From Streptomyces gilvus (GTDB taxonomy: Bacteria > Actinomycetota > Actinomycetes > Streptomycetales > Streptomycetaceae): a stretch of DNA of 64,000 nt. Below are positions 28,016 through 36,993 of this stretch, piece by piece (positions within the stretch are counted from its first letter, which is position 1; every line of letters starts with the position of its first letter). A program made the position numbers and the translations under genes. Where the stretch lies: the NCBI RefSeq assembly GCF_022513565.1, contig NZ_JAKWBE010000020.1, positions 62,001-126,000 of the forward strand, read 5' to 3'. The notes beneath the pieces were generated by a model that saw only the letters and a list, made by a program, of their open reading frames with translations, searched no databases and was not told the DNA's origin.

Positions 28016-28109
28016 CCGGTCCCGGAGACGTCCCCCGGCCCTCTCGTTTTCCCCGGAACACGCGCATGCTGGACCCCAAGTACCGTAAAACCCGACATAT
28101 CGCGGCCAC

Positions 28110-28118
28110 TTGTCCACA
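28110..28118 (+). promoter_or_regulatory. DnaA-box-like 9-mer TTGTCCACA
   Basis: Second exact copy of the Streptomyces DnaA box in this window, in the gap before the MoxR operon. Isolated; function inferred only. Confidence 0.35.
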
Positions 28119-28265
28119 GTCGAGTGACACGAAACGGTAACGGCGGCAAGAATGCGGGTGTGGCGTCACGCGGAACTTTTCACGCGTGGTGTCCGTGTTC
28201 CAGGGGTGGGCCGGTCCGCATCGCAGAGCGACGGCCCGGAGAAAGAACGGGCCGAGGAGGGCCGG

Positions 28266-29305
<1,040 letters not shown>

Positions 29306-29306
<1 letters not shown>

Positions 29307-30679
29307 TGTCCTTCGGAGGGACCGGGCACACGGAGGCCGACCGGGGCGAGAAGGGCGGCGTCCGTACCGCCCTGGCGGGCCTGACCACCCGCGGCCGGTC
29401 CTTCCTCGCGGCGGGCATCGCCGCCGCCATCTGCGCCTATGTCCTCGGCCAGAGCGATCTGCTGCGGGTGGGCCTGCTGCTCGCCGCGCTCCCCCTCGTC
29501 TGCGCCGCGTTCCTGTACCGCACGCGCTACCGGGTGGCGGGCAGCCGCCGGCTCTCCCCCGCGCGCGTGCCCGCGAGCAGCGAGGCCCGCGTCCATCTGC
29601 GGATGGACAACGTCTCCCGGCTGCCCACCGGTCTGCTGATGCTCCAGGACCGGGTGCCCTACGTCCTCGGGCCGCGGCCCCGCTTCGTGCTGGACCGGGT
29701 CGAGCCGGGCGGACGCCGCGAGGTCTCCTACCGCGTCCGCTCCGACCTGCGCGGCCGCTATCCGCTGGGCCCGCTCCAGCTGCGCCTGACCGACCCGTTC
29801 GGCATGTGCGAACTGACCCGTTCGTTCTCCTCGTACGACACCCTGACGGTGATCCCGCGCGTGGAGCCACTGCCGCCGGTGCGCCTGAGCGGCGAGGCCA
29901 AGGGCTACGGCGACGGGCGGCAGCGCTCGCTCGCCCTGGCCGGCGAGGACGACGTCATCCCGCGCGGCTACCGCTACGGCGACGACCTGCGCCGCGTCCA
30001 CTGGCGCTCCACCGCCCGCTACGGCGAGCTGATGGTGCGCCGCGAGGAGCAGCCCCAGCGCGCCCGGTGCACGGTGCTGCTGGACACCCGGGGCATCGCC
30101 TTCCAGGGCGCGGGCCCCGACTCGCCCTTCGAGTGGGCGGTCTCGGGCACCGCGTCCGTCCTCGTGCACATGCTCGAACGGGGCTTCTCGGTGCGGCTGC
30201 TGACGGACACCGGCAACTCGGTGCCCGGCGAGGGCGCCGAGGGGTTCGCGGGCGCGAGCCAGGAGACGGCCGACTCGGCGGGGCTGATGATGGACACCCT
30301 CGCGGTGGTCGACCACTCCGACGGCGCGGGCCTGTCGCGGGCCTACGACGTGCTGCGCGGCGGGAACGAGGGGCTGCTGGTGGCCTTCTTCGGCGACCTC
30401 GACCAGGAGCAGACCGCGATCGCCGCCAAGATGCGCCAGCGCAGCGGGGGCGCGGTCGCCTTCCTGCTCGACAGCGAGGAGTGGGTGCGGGAACCGAGCG
30501 ATGTGCCGGGCCCGTTGGACAGGCGTGAGGAGCGGCTGCGGATGCTGCGGGAGGCGGGCTGGACCGCCCTGAGCGTGCCGCGGGGCGTCTCGCTGGGCGA
30601 GTTGTGGCGGCAGGCGGACCGTGAGCGCACGGGCCTGGCCGCGGCGGGCGGGCCGAGCGGTGAGGGGGCGGGTTCATGA
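29306..30679 (+). CDS. DUF58 domain-containing membrane protein
   Basis: 457 aa. Two adjacent hydrophobic stretches near residues 35-75, then a beta-rich region, then the DUF58 core GDDLRRVHWRSTARYGELMVRREE. DUF58 proteins carry a von Willebrand-like fold and are MoxR partners. GGAGG lies 5 nt before ATG 29306; GTG 29303 is too close to it. Middle gene of a three-gene operon coupled at both ends. Confidence 0.9.
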
Positions 30680-33138
30680 GCGGGCGGACACGGCTGGCGC
30701 TGTGCGCCTGGGCGGCCACCCTGCTGGCCTCCTGCGCCCTGCTGCCCCTGGTGTCGCCGGCCACCTGGATCCTGCAGGCGGCCGTGATGCTGGGCGTCCA
30801 GTCCGGCGTGGGCGCGGCGACCCGCCGGGTTCCGCTGGCCCGGCCGCTGACGGTGGCGGCCCAGGCCCTGGTCACGCTGCTGATGCTGACCCTGGTCTTC
30901 GCGCGGCAGCAGGCCTTCGTCGGGATCGTGCCCGGCCCCGAGGCGTTCCGGCACTTCTCCGACCTGCTGCAGCAGGGAGGCGACGACATCGCGCGGTACG
31001 CGATACCGGCGCCCCTGGAGTCCGGCGGCATCCGGCTGATGCTGCTGGGCGGGGTCATGATCGTCGGGCTCGCGGTGGACACCCTCGCGGTGACCTTCCG
31101 CAGCGCGGCCCCGGCCGGTCTGCCGCTGCTGGCGCTGTACTCGGTGGCCGCGGGACTGTCCGAGGGGGGCGCCGACTGGCTGTGGTTCCTGGTCGCGTCC
31201 GGCGGCTATCTGATGCTGCTGCTCGCCGAGGGCCGGGACCGGCTCTCGCAGTGGGGCCGCGTGTTCGGCGGAGCGCCACGGACCCCGGGCGGGGAGCTGG
31301 GCGCGGTCGCGCCGGTCCGCACCGGGCGCCGCATCGGCGTGCTCGCGCTGGGCATCGCCCTGGTGGTGCCGGTCGCGCTGCCCGCGATGAACGGCGGGCT
31401 GCTGGACGGCGCCGGGACGGGCGTGGGCGTGGGCAACGGCAGCGGGGGCACGATCTCCGCGGTCAACCCGCTCGTGTCGCTGCGCGACAGTCTGAACGTG
31501 GACGAGGACCGCCAGGTCATGTCCCTGAGGACCAGCAGCAACGACCTGTCGGACATGTATCTGCGGATCGTGTCCCTGGACGACTTCGACGGCAGCACCT
31601 GGAAGCCCTCCAAGCGGCACATCACCTCCGTGCCGGGCAGGTTCCCCACCCCGACCGGCCTCGCGCCGGACGTCAAGCGCACGGAGATCGAGACCCGGAT
31701 CACGGCAGCCGACTGGTACGCGCAGGACTGGCTGCCGATGCCCTACCCGCCCAGCGGCGTGGACATCGACGGCAACTGGCGCTACGAACCGGTGGGCATG
31801 ACCCTGGTCGGCGACCACGGAGAGACCACGCGCGGCAAGACGTACCTGGTCAAGAGCCTGGACGTGCAGCCGACGGCGGAGCAGCTCGCGGACGCCCCTC
31901 AGGCGCCCGCGGCGATCAGGCGTGACTACACCAAGGTGCCGGACTCGGTGCCCTCGGTGGTGGCGAAGACCGCCCGGCAGGTCACCGCCGGCACGACCAA
32001 CCACTACGAGCAGGCGGTCAAGCTGCAGGACTGGTTCACCGCCAGCGGCGGGTTCCAGTACAGCACCCAGGTGCAGGTCGGCACCGGTCCCGACGCGATC
32101 GCCAAGTTCCTGAAGGACAAGGAGGGCTTCTGCGTCCACTTCTCCTTCGCGATGGCGACGATGGCCCGCATCCTCGGCATACCGGCCCGGGTCGCGGTGG
32201 GCTTCGCCCCCGGTTCCCCGCAGTCGGACCAGTCGGTGTCGGTCGGTCTGAAGGACGCCCACGCCTGGCCCGAGCTGTACTTCGAAGGCGTGGGCTGGAC
32301 CCGCTTCGAGCCGACCCCCAGCCGGGGCGTCACTCCCTCGTACACGCAGTCGGACACGCCGGGCAACAGCCTGCCCGACGTCGTGCAGCCCTCGCAGTCG
32401 GCGGGCTCGTCCGCGTCGGCGGCGCCGTCGTCGAGCGCCAGCTGCTCGGTGCAGGAGAAGAGGCTCCAGGACTGCGGTGTCGCCGCTCCGCTGGACACCG
32501 CCGAGCCGGGCATCGAGGGGCACCCCTGGTACTGGTACGCCGGCTGGGGGGTCCTCGCCCTCCTGGTGCTCGCCGTACCGCTGCTGCCCATGCTGTGGCG
32601 GCTGCGACGGCGCTCGGCACGGCTGGCCTCGGCCCAGCACGCGTCCTTGGGCGGGAACCCGGTCGGAGCGCCTGCGATGGAGGTCGAGGCGGACGCCCGT
32701 CACGCAGCGCAGATGGCGGCCGGGCACGTGCTCGCCGTCTGGCGTGAGCTGACGGACACGGCCTGGGACTACGGCATCGTGCCGGACGACGCGCTGACCC
32801 CGAGGAAGGCGGCCGCGCGGATCGTGCGGCTCGGGGTGCTGGATCCGGCGACGGCCGAGCGGGTCCACCGGGTGGCGGGCGCCGTGGAACAGGTGCTGTA
32901 CGCGCCCCGGCCGCGGGCGGTACCGGGCCTGGCGGACGACGTCCGCGCGCTGCGGTCGGCCCTGCGCTCCCGGGCGAGCCGGACGACCAGGATCCGTGCG
33001 GTGGTCGCGCCGCGTTCGGCCGTCCGCGCCCTGTGGGACCTGTCGGACCGCTGGACGGCCGTCAAGGCCCGCCTGGCCGACCGCTGGACCACGCTGATCC
33101 GCCGCCTACCAGGCCAACCGGGCCGCCAAGGCGGCTGA
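30676..33138 (+). CDS. TgpA-like membrane transglutaminase (DUF3488 + transglutaminase core)
   Basis: 820 aa. At least six membrane helices in the first about 240 residues, an extracytoplasmic transglutaminase-like domain, another helix (about 618-640) and a cytosolic C-terminal DUF4129-like segment. The Cys-His-Asp triad region is EGFCVHFSFAMATMARILGIPARVAVGF, then DAHAWPELYFEGVGWTRFEPTPS. Probably modifies or cleaves cell-surface proteins or peptidoglycan peptides; substrate unknown. ATG 30676 overlaps the DUF58 stop (ATGA). Confidence 0.92.
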   Translation: MSGRTRLALCAWAATLLASCALLPLVSPATWILQAAVMLGVQSGVGAATRRVPLARPLTVAAQALVTLLMLTLVFARQQAFVGIVPGPEAFRHFSDLLQQGGDDIARYAIPAPLESGGIRLMLLGGVMIVGLAVDTLAVTFRSAAPAGLPLLALYSVAAGLSEGGADWLWFLVASGGYLMLLLAEGRDRLSQWGRVFGGAPRTPGGELGAVAPVRTGRRIGVLALGIALVVPVALPAMNGGLLDGAGTGVGVGNGSGGTISAVNPLVSLRDSLNVDEDRQVMSLRTSSNDLSDMYLRIVSLDDFDGSTWKPSKRHITSVPGRFPTPTGLAPDVKRTEIETRITAADWYAQDWLPMPYPPSGVDIDGNWRYEPVGMTLVGDHGETTRGKTYLVKSLDVQPTAEQLADAPQAPAAIRRDYTKVPDSVPSVVAKTARQVTAGTTNHYEQAVKLQDWFTASGGFQYSTQVQVGTGPDAIAKFLKDKEGFCVHFSFAMATMARILGIPARVAVGFAPGSPQSDQSVSVGLKDAHAWPELYFEGVGWTRFEPTPSRGVTPSYTQSDTPGNSLPDVVQPSQSAGSSASAAPSSSASCSVQEKRLQDCGVAAPLDTAEPGIEGHPWYWYAGWGVLALLVLAVPLLPMLWRLRRRSARLASAQHASLGGNPVGAPAMEVEADARHAAQMAAGHVLAVWRELTDTAWDYGIVPDDALTPRKAAARIVRLGVLDPATAERVHRVAGAVEQVLYAPRPRAVPGLADDVRALRSALRSRASRTTRIRAVVAPRSAVRALWDLSDRWTAVKARLADRWTTLIRRLPGQPGRQGG

Positions 33139-33286
33139 CCTCCCACCCGCCGCGCACCCGCTGATCGGCCCCGGCTCGAAATCTCCGAACCGGGCCGACT
33201 GCTACCGCCCTTCCTTCCAAAGCCGCCGCACAGCCACTCGGCCCCTCCAGCCGCTCACTACTCAACCGCCCAGCTACTCACTGGAG

Positions 33287-33766
33287 CCGACCGTTGGCAT
33301 CAGCCACTCCGTGGAGCCCCAGCCGGTCGCCTGAGCCCGCTGGTTGAGCCAGCCTGTCGCTACGCCCGCACGCTGGAGCCGGCAGGTCGCATCAGCCACT
33401 CCGTGGAGCCAGCCGGTCGCTTGAGCCCGGCTGGTTGGGCCGACCGGTCACTACAGCCGCACGCTGGAGCCAGCCGAGCGCCCTGAGCCCGCTGGTTGAG
33501 CCAGCCGGTCGCTACAGCCGAACCGGGTGCATCAGCCACTCCGTGGAGCCGACCGGTCGCTACAGCCGCTCGGCAACCGGTCGCTACAGCCGCACGCCAG
33601 AGCCGACCGGGCGCGACAGCCACTAGCTGGAGCCTGCCGGGCGTTACAGCCGCTCGGTAGGGCCGGGCGGGCGCTTCAGCCGCTCCCCACCCAGGCGGTC
33701 GCTTCAGCCGCTCGCTGGAGCCTGCCGGGCGCTTCTGCCCCGTGGTGGAGTCGGCGCCCGGGTTGA
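33287..33766. repeat. Degenerate tandem repeat array, unit about 30 bp, about 14-15 copies
   Basis: Gene-free stretch 33139-33833 between convergent genes. From 33287 on, units follow the pattern AGCC-RRCCGGTCGC-TACAGCCGCTCGCTGG, each about 30 bp, joined head to tail without spacers and 60-90 percent alike. Two units are merged or shortened near 33521-33595. Alternating ends (ACTCCGTGG, GCACGCTGG, GCTGGTTG) suggest sub-families. Some neighbours form hairpins, for example CCAGCCGG 33409-33416 with CCGGCTGG 33427-33434. Because 30 is a multiple of three, several frames remain open through it. No homology recognised. Confidence 0.85.
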
Positions 33767-33833
33767 TTCTGCCGTGCGGGCATGGGTGAGGGGTGGCCAC
33801 CGGTGGTGGTCACCCCTCGGAGTCGTCGGAGCG

Positions 33834-34223
33834 CTACTGGCCCTGCTCGTCGCGGCGACGCTGCCAGCGCTGTTCGATCCGGTCCATCATCGAGCGCTTC
33901 GGCCGGGCCTGACGGCGCGCCTGCGGGGCGCCGGCGGGCTGTTCGCCCGGCTTGGGCGCCTTGCGCCAGCCGGTCACGGCGAGGACCGCGCAGCCCAGCA
34001 TCACGAGGAAGCCCACCACGCTCAGCCAGACCTGCTTGGCGACCATTCCTGCCATGAGGAGCGCGATACCCACGAGGAAGCCCGCGACCGCCTGGTAGAC
34101 CCGCCGCCGGGTGTACGTACGCAGCCCGCTTCCCTCGAGCGCCGACGCGAACTTGGGATCTTCGGCGTACAGCGCTCGCTCCATCTGCTCGAGCATGCGC
34201 TGCTCGTGCTCCGAGAGCGGCAC
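33834..34223 (-). CDS. DUF3040 domain-containing membrane protein
   Basis: 129 aa. Begins PLSEHEQRMLEQMERALYAEDPKFASAL, the hallmark of DUF3040, followed by two membrane helices (about residues 50-70 and 73-93) and a basic Arg/Gln/Lys-rich cytosolic tail. GTG 34223 is preceded by GAGGAGGA about 5 nt away. Widespread in actinobacteria next to the dcw region; function not known. Confidence 0.9.
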   Translation of the reverse strand: MPLSEHEQRMLEQMERALYAEDPKFASALEGSGLRTYTRRRVYQAVAGFLVGIALLMAGMVAKQVWLSVVGFLVMLGCAVLAVTGWRKAPKPGEQPAGAPQARRQARPKRSMMDRIEQRWQRRRDEQGQ

Positions 34224-34499
34224 GGAGTCCTCCTCATCGTGCAGTCGCCGGGGCGACCCGGGGGGTCCCTTCAGGATAGGCAGGGAATCGCCCCCGTGAA
34301 ACCCGCCCCTCTGCGCCAATTGGCCAACCGGATTCCGCCATCGACGTCCCGGCTCGCTGAATCTTCCATTCCCCAGCGACCGACCCGTCATGCCGGGTGA
34401 TCTCCTTCGATCATACGGCTCCAAGCCCCCGTTCGGGGGGCCTGTGGCGTACTCCATGCGCGCTCGCGCCGCTGATCAGCGGCGCGGCACAGGCGTCAC

Positions 34500-35270
34500 T
34501 CAGGCCTCGGTGGCCTCCGGCGTCTCCCCGAGCACGTGGAGCTGGGTGGCCACCGAGTGGAAGGCGGGGAGTTCGGCGGCCGCCTCCTCCAGCTTCAGCA
34601 GCGCCTCCATGGCGCCGGGCTCGGTGTCCACGAGCACGCCCGGGACCAGGTCGGCGAAGACCCGCACGCCGTGCACGGCACCGACCCGCAGGCCCGCGCC
34701 CTCGACGAGCGCGGTGAGCTGCTCGGCGGTGAAGCGGCGCGGCACGGGGTCGCCGGCGCCCCAGCGGCCGTTCGGGTCGTCGAGCGCCTGGCGGGCCTCC
34801 TTGAAGTGCCCGGCGAGCGCGCGGGCGAGCACGGCACCGCCGAGACCGGCGGCGAGCAGGCTGAGGACGCCCTCGCCGCGCAGGGCGGCCACGGCGTTGC
34901 GCAGGCCCTCGGCCGGGTCGTCGACGTACTCCAGGACGCCGTGGCACAGCACGACGTCGTACCCGCCGCGCTCGACCACGTCGAAGAGGCCGTGGGCATC
35001 GCCCTGGACGCCCCGGACGCGGTCGGCTACGCCCGCCTCGGCGGTACGGCGTTCGAGTGCGAACAGGGCGTTGGGGCTGGGGTCGACGACGGTGACGTGG
35101 TGGCCGAGGCGGGCGAGGGGCACCGCGAAGTTGCCGCTGCCGCCTCCGGTGTCGAGGACGTCCAGCGCCTGCCGTCCCGTGGCCTTGACGCGGCGGTCGA
35201 GGGCGTCCTGGAGGACCTCCCAGACCACGGCGGTACGGAGGGAGGCGCGGGGTCGCAGCGGGTCCGACAC
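34500..35270 (-). CDS. SAM-dependent class I methyltransferase
   Basis: 256 aa. SAM-binding loop ALDVLDTGGGSGNFAVPLARLG, acidic strand end TVVDPSP, then GDAHGLFDVVERGGYDVVLCHGVLEYVDDP. The Methyltransf_11/25 fold is clear; substrate not readable. Start GTG 35270 with GGAG 9 nt upstream. No operon partner within 250 bp. Confidence 0.87.
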   Translation of the reverse strand: MSDPLRPRASLRTAVVWEVLQDALDRRVKATGRQALDVLDTGGGSGNFAVPLARLGHHVTVVDPSPNALFALERRTAEAGVADRVRGVQGDAHGLFDVVERGGYDVVLCHGVLEYVDDPAEGLRNAVAALRGEGVLSLLAAGLGGAVLARALAGHFKEARQALDDPNGRWGAGDPVPRRFTAEQLTALVEGAGLRVGAVHGVRVFADLVPGVLVDTEPGAMEALLKLEEAAAELPAFHSVATQLHVLGETPEATEA

Positions 35271-35522
35271 GGCAGTTGACTCCTCGGCGCGGCACCGCCT
35301 GTTGCACGGCGGAGCGAACGGGCTGCCTCCCGGCCCGGCGTACGGAGGGAAGGCTTCAGGCGTTCTCCACCCTATTGCCTCCGCCGTCCGGCCCGGCCAC
35401 CTCGGCACCCCGCCCCGCACCACGTCTCGCACGCTGGACTTCCGGCCGTCCCACCGGCCCACGAGACGCCCACGCCCGGCGAACGGCTGCGCCTCCGCTC
35501 AGCAGGCGCCGGCCCGGCACGC

Positions 35523-36089
35523 TCACCCCGCGTCCGGGAAGTCGCGGTCGCTCTCCGGGGCCGGTTCCGGGTGGTCCAGGTCCTGGCGGGGCTGGGGCAG
35601 GACCGGCTGGAGTACGAGCATGCGCTCGACGAGGCGCAGGAACATCGCCACGTCGCGTATCAGGTCGTCGGCGTCCCGGCGGCTCGCCGCGCCCTGGATG
35701 CCGGCCTCGGCCCGGGCGCGGCGCCGGGCCCCGGAGGCGAACAGCGCGCTCCACTCGGTGAGTTCGGGCGCGATCTCGGGGAGCACTTCCCAAGCGCTCC
35801 GGATGCGTGCCCGGCGTCGCACGGTGGTCTCCGGGCGGCCCCGCGCCGCGAGCACCGCCGCGGCCGTGCGCAGGGCGGCGAGGTGGGCGGTGGCGTAGCG
35901 CTCGTTCGGAGTCTCCAGCACGGCCGCCTCGTCGAGCCCGGCGCGGGCCTGGGCGAGCAGGTCGAGGGCGGCCGGCGGGGCGGCGGAGCGGCGCAGCACG
36001 GGATGGACGTCGCTCGCCGGACCGGTCAGTGAGGGGGCAGGGCCGGTGGCGCGGCGCCGACGAGCGGCTGCTGCGTGGTAGCTGGCCAT
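35523..36089 (-). CDS. HEPN-like protein of the SAV_6107 family
   Basis: 188-aa, largely helical soluble protein. The stretch ALDLLAQARAGLDEAAVLETPNERYATAHLAALRTAAAVLAARGRP resembles the actinobacterial SAV_6107-type HEPN domain, though the classical RNase motif RxxxxH is not obvious, so nuclease activity is doubtful. GGAGG precedes ATG 36089 by 6 nt. Divergent from the ABC/YhgE operon. Function unknown. Confidence 0.75.
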   Translation of the reverse strand: MASYHAAAARRRRATGPAPSLTGPASDVHPVLRRSAAPPAALDLLAQARAGLDEAAVLETPNERYATAHLAALRTAAAVLAARGRPETTVRRRARIRSAWEVLPEIAPELTEWSALFASGARRRARAEAGIQGAASRRDADDLIRDVAMFLRLVERMLVLQPVLPQPRQDLDHPEPAPESDRDFPDAG

Positions 36090-36182
36090 GACGAACCTCC
36101 TGTCATCTGGGTAACGGCACGGATGCCGTATGTGCCCATCGTGCGGTATGCCACTGACAATCCGCTCTGACCAGGCCTTTTG

Positions 36183-36194
36183 CTTCGATCGAAG
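36183..36194. promoter_or_regulatory. Palindrome CTTCGATCGAAG in divergent promoter region
   Basis: Perfect 12-bp palindrome 13 bp before the larger operator at 36207. Could serve the divergent gene or a second regulator; no match known. Confidence 0.3.
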
Positions 36195-36206
36195 GTTCGG
36201 AGTAGT

Positions 36207-36232
36207 TTTTGCACTGACCAGTCAGTTCAAAA
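36207..36232. promoter_or_regulatory. 26-bp imperfect palindrome, likely TetR operator
   Basis: Core ACTGAC-CA-GTCAGT (36213-36226) extended by TTTTGC on the left and TCAAAA on the right, so 11 of 12 arm positions pair. It lies about 30 bp before the ATPase start in an operon that ends with a TetR gene, the usual setting for autoregulation. Confidence 0.6.
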
Positions 36233-36262
36233 GCGGTATCCAGACCAGGGGATGGGGGGAAC

Positions 36263-36993
36263 GTGCCCGGTACCGGTGTCACGGCCCGCGGCCTCGGACT
36301 CAGGGGCCCTCGCGGGCGGGTCTTCGGCGACGTCACGTTCGACGCCGCGCCCGGCTCGCTGATCGCGATCGAGGGACCGTCGGGGTCAGGCCGTACATGT
36401 CTGCTGCTGACCCTCACGGGCCGGATGAAACCCGGCGAGGGAGCGGCCGAGGTCGGTCAGTGGCGGCTGCCGAAGCAGATGGCGGCCGTACGCCGGGTCA
36501 GCGGCCTGGCGAACGTGGCCGGGGTCACCGACCTCGAACCGGCCCTGACCGTCGGCGAGCACCTGCGCGAACGGGCGCTGCTGCAACGGCGTTTCGGCGA
36601 CTCGCTGCGCGGTCTGCTGCGGCCCCGGCGCGAGCGGACGGCCGAGGCGAAGCTGCGGATCGACGACGCCCTGGCCGCCGCCGGGCTCGACCGCGATTCG
36701 CTGCCCAAGGGCTCCCGGACCGCCGTACGCGATCTGGAGCGCCTTCAGGAGCTGCGGCTGTCCCTGGCGCTCGCTCTGCTGGGCGGTCCCCGGCTGCTCG
36801 GCGTCGACGACACCGACCTCAAGCTCTCGGACGCGGAACGGGCCGAGATCTGGGCGCAGTTGAGGTCCATCGCCGAGGCCGGGACGACCGTCGTGGCGGT
36901 GTCCAGCCAGGCCCCGGAAGACGCCCTCGTCGTGAGCACCCAGGGGAAGGAGAAGGCCGATGCGCTCGCCAAGGCTCGCCGCCCTGGAACTGA
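36263..36993 (+). CDS. Degenerate ABC-type ATP-binding protein (3' end uncertain: no stop at expected place)
   Basis: About 235-240 recognisable residues from GTG 36263. The Walker A region is GPSGSGRT (38-45), with Arg44 in place of the catalytic Lys. No LSGGQ signature is seen (RDLERLQE in its place). Walker B is LLGVDDTD, with Asp instead of the catalytic Glu, and the H-loop His is replaced (VAVSSQ). ATP hydrolysis may be lost. The frame does not stop where the next gene starts (36960, inside codons for KADALAKA); formally it runs to TGA 38656 (797 aa), but beyond about residue 240 the translation is Arg/Gly-rich shadow of the YhgE gene. End given is the first stop in a neighbouring frame (36991-36993), and is approximate. 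Probably the nucleotide-binding partner of the YhgE protein. Confidence 0.6.

Noticed and set aside
33287..33766. Possible CRISPR array
   Set aside because: Units are contiguous and degenerate with no unique spacers, and no cas genes are present.
33360..33800. 146-aa minus-strand ORF across the repeat array
   Set aside because: Open only because the 30-bp unit keeps frame; no Shine-Dalgarno support, low-complexity product, other frames equally open.
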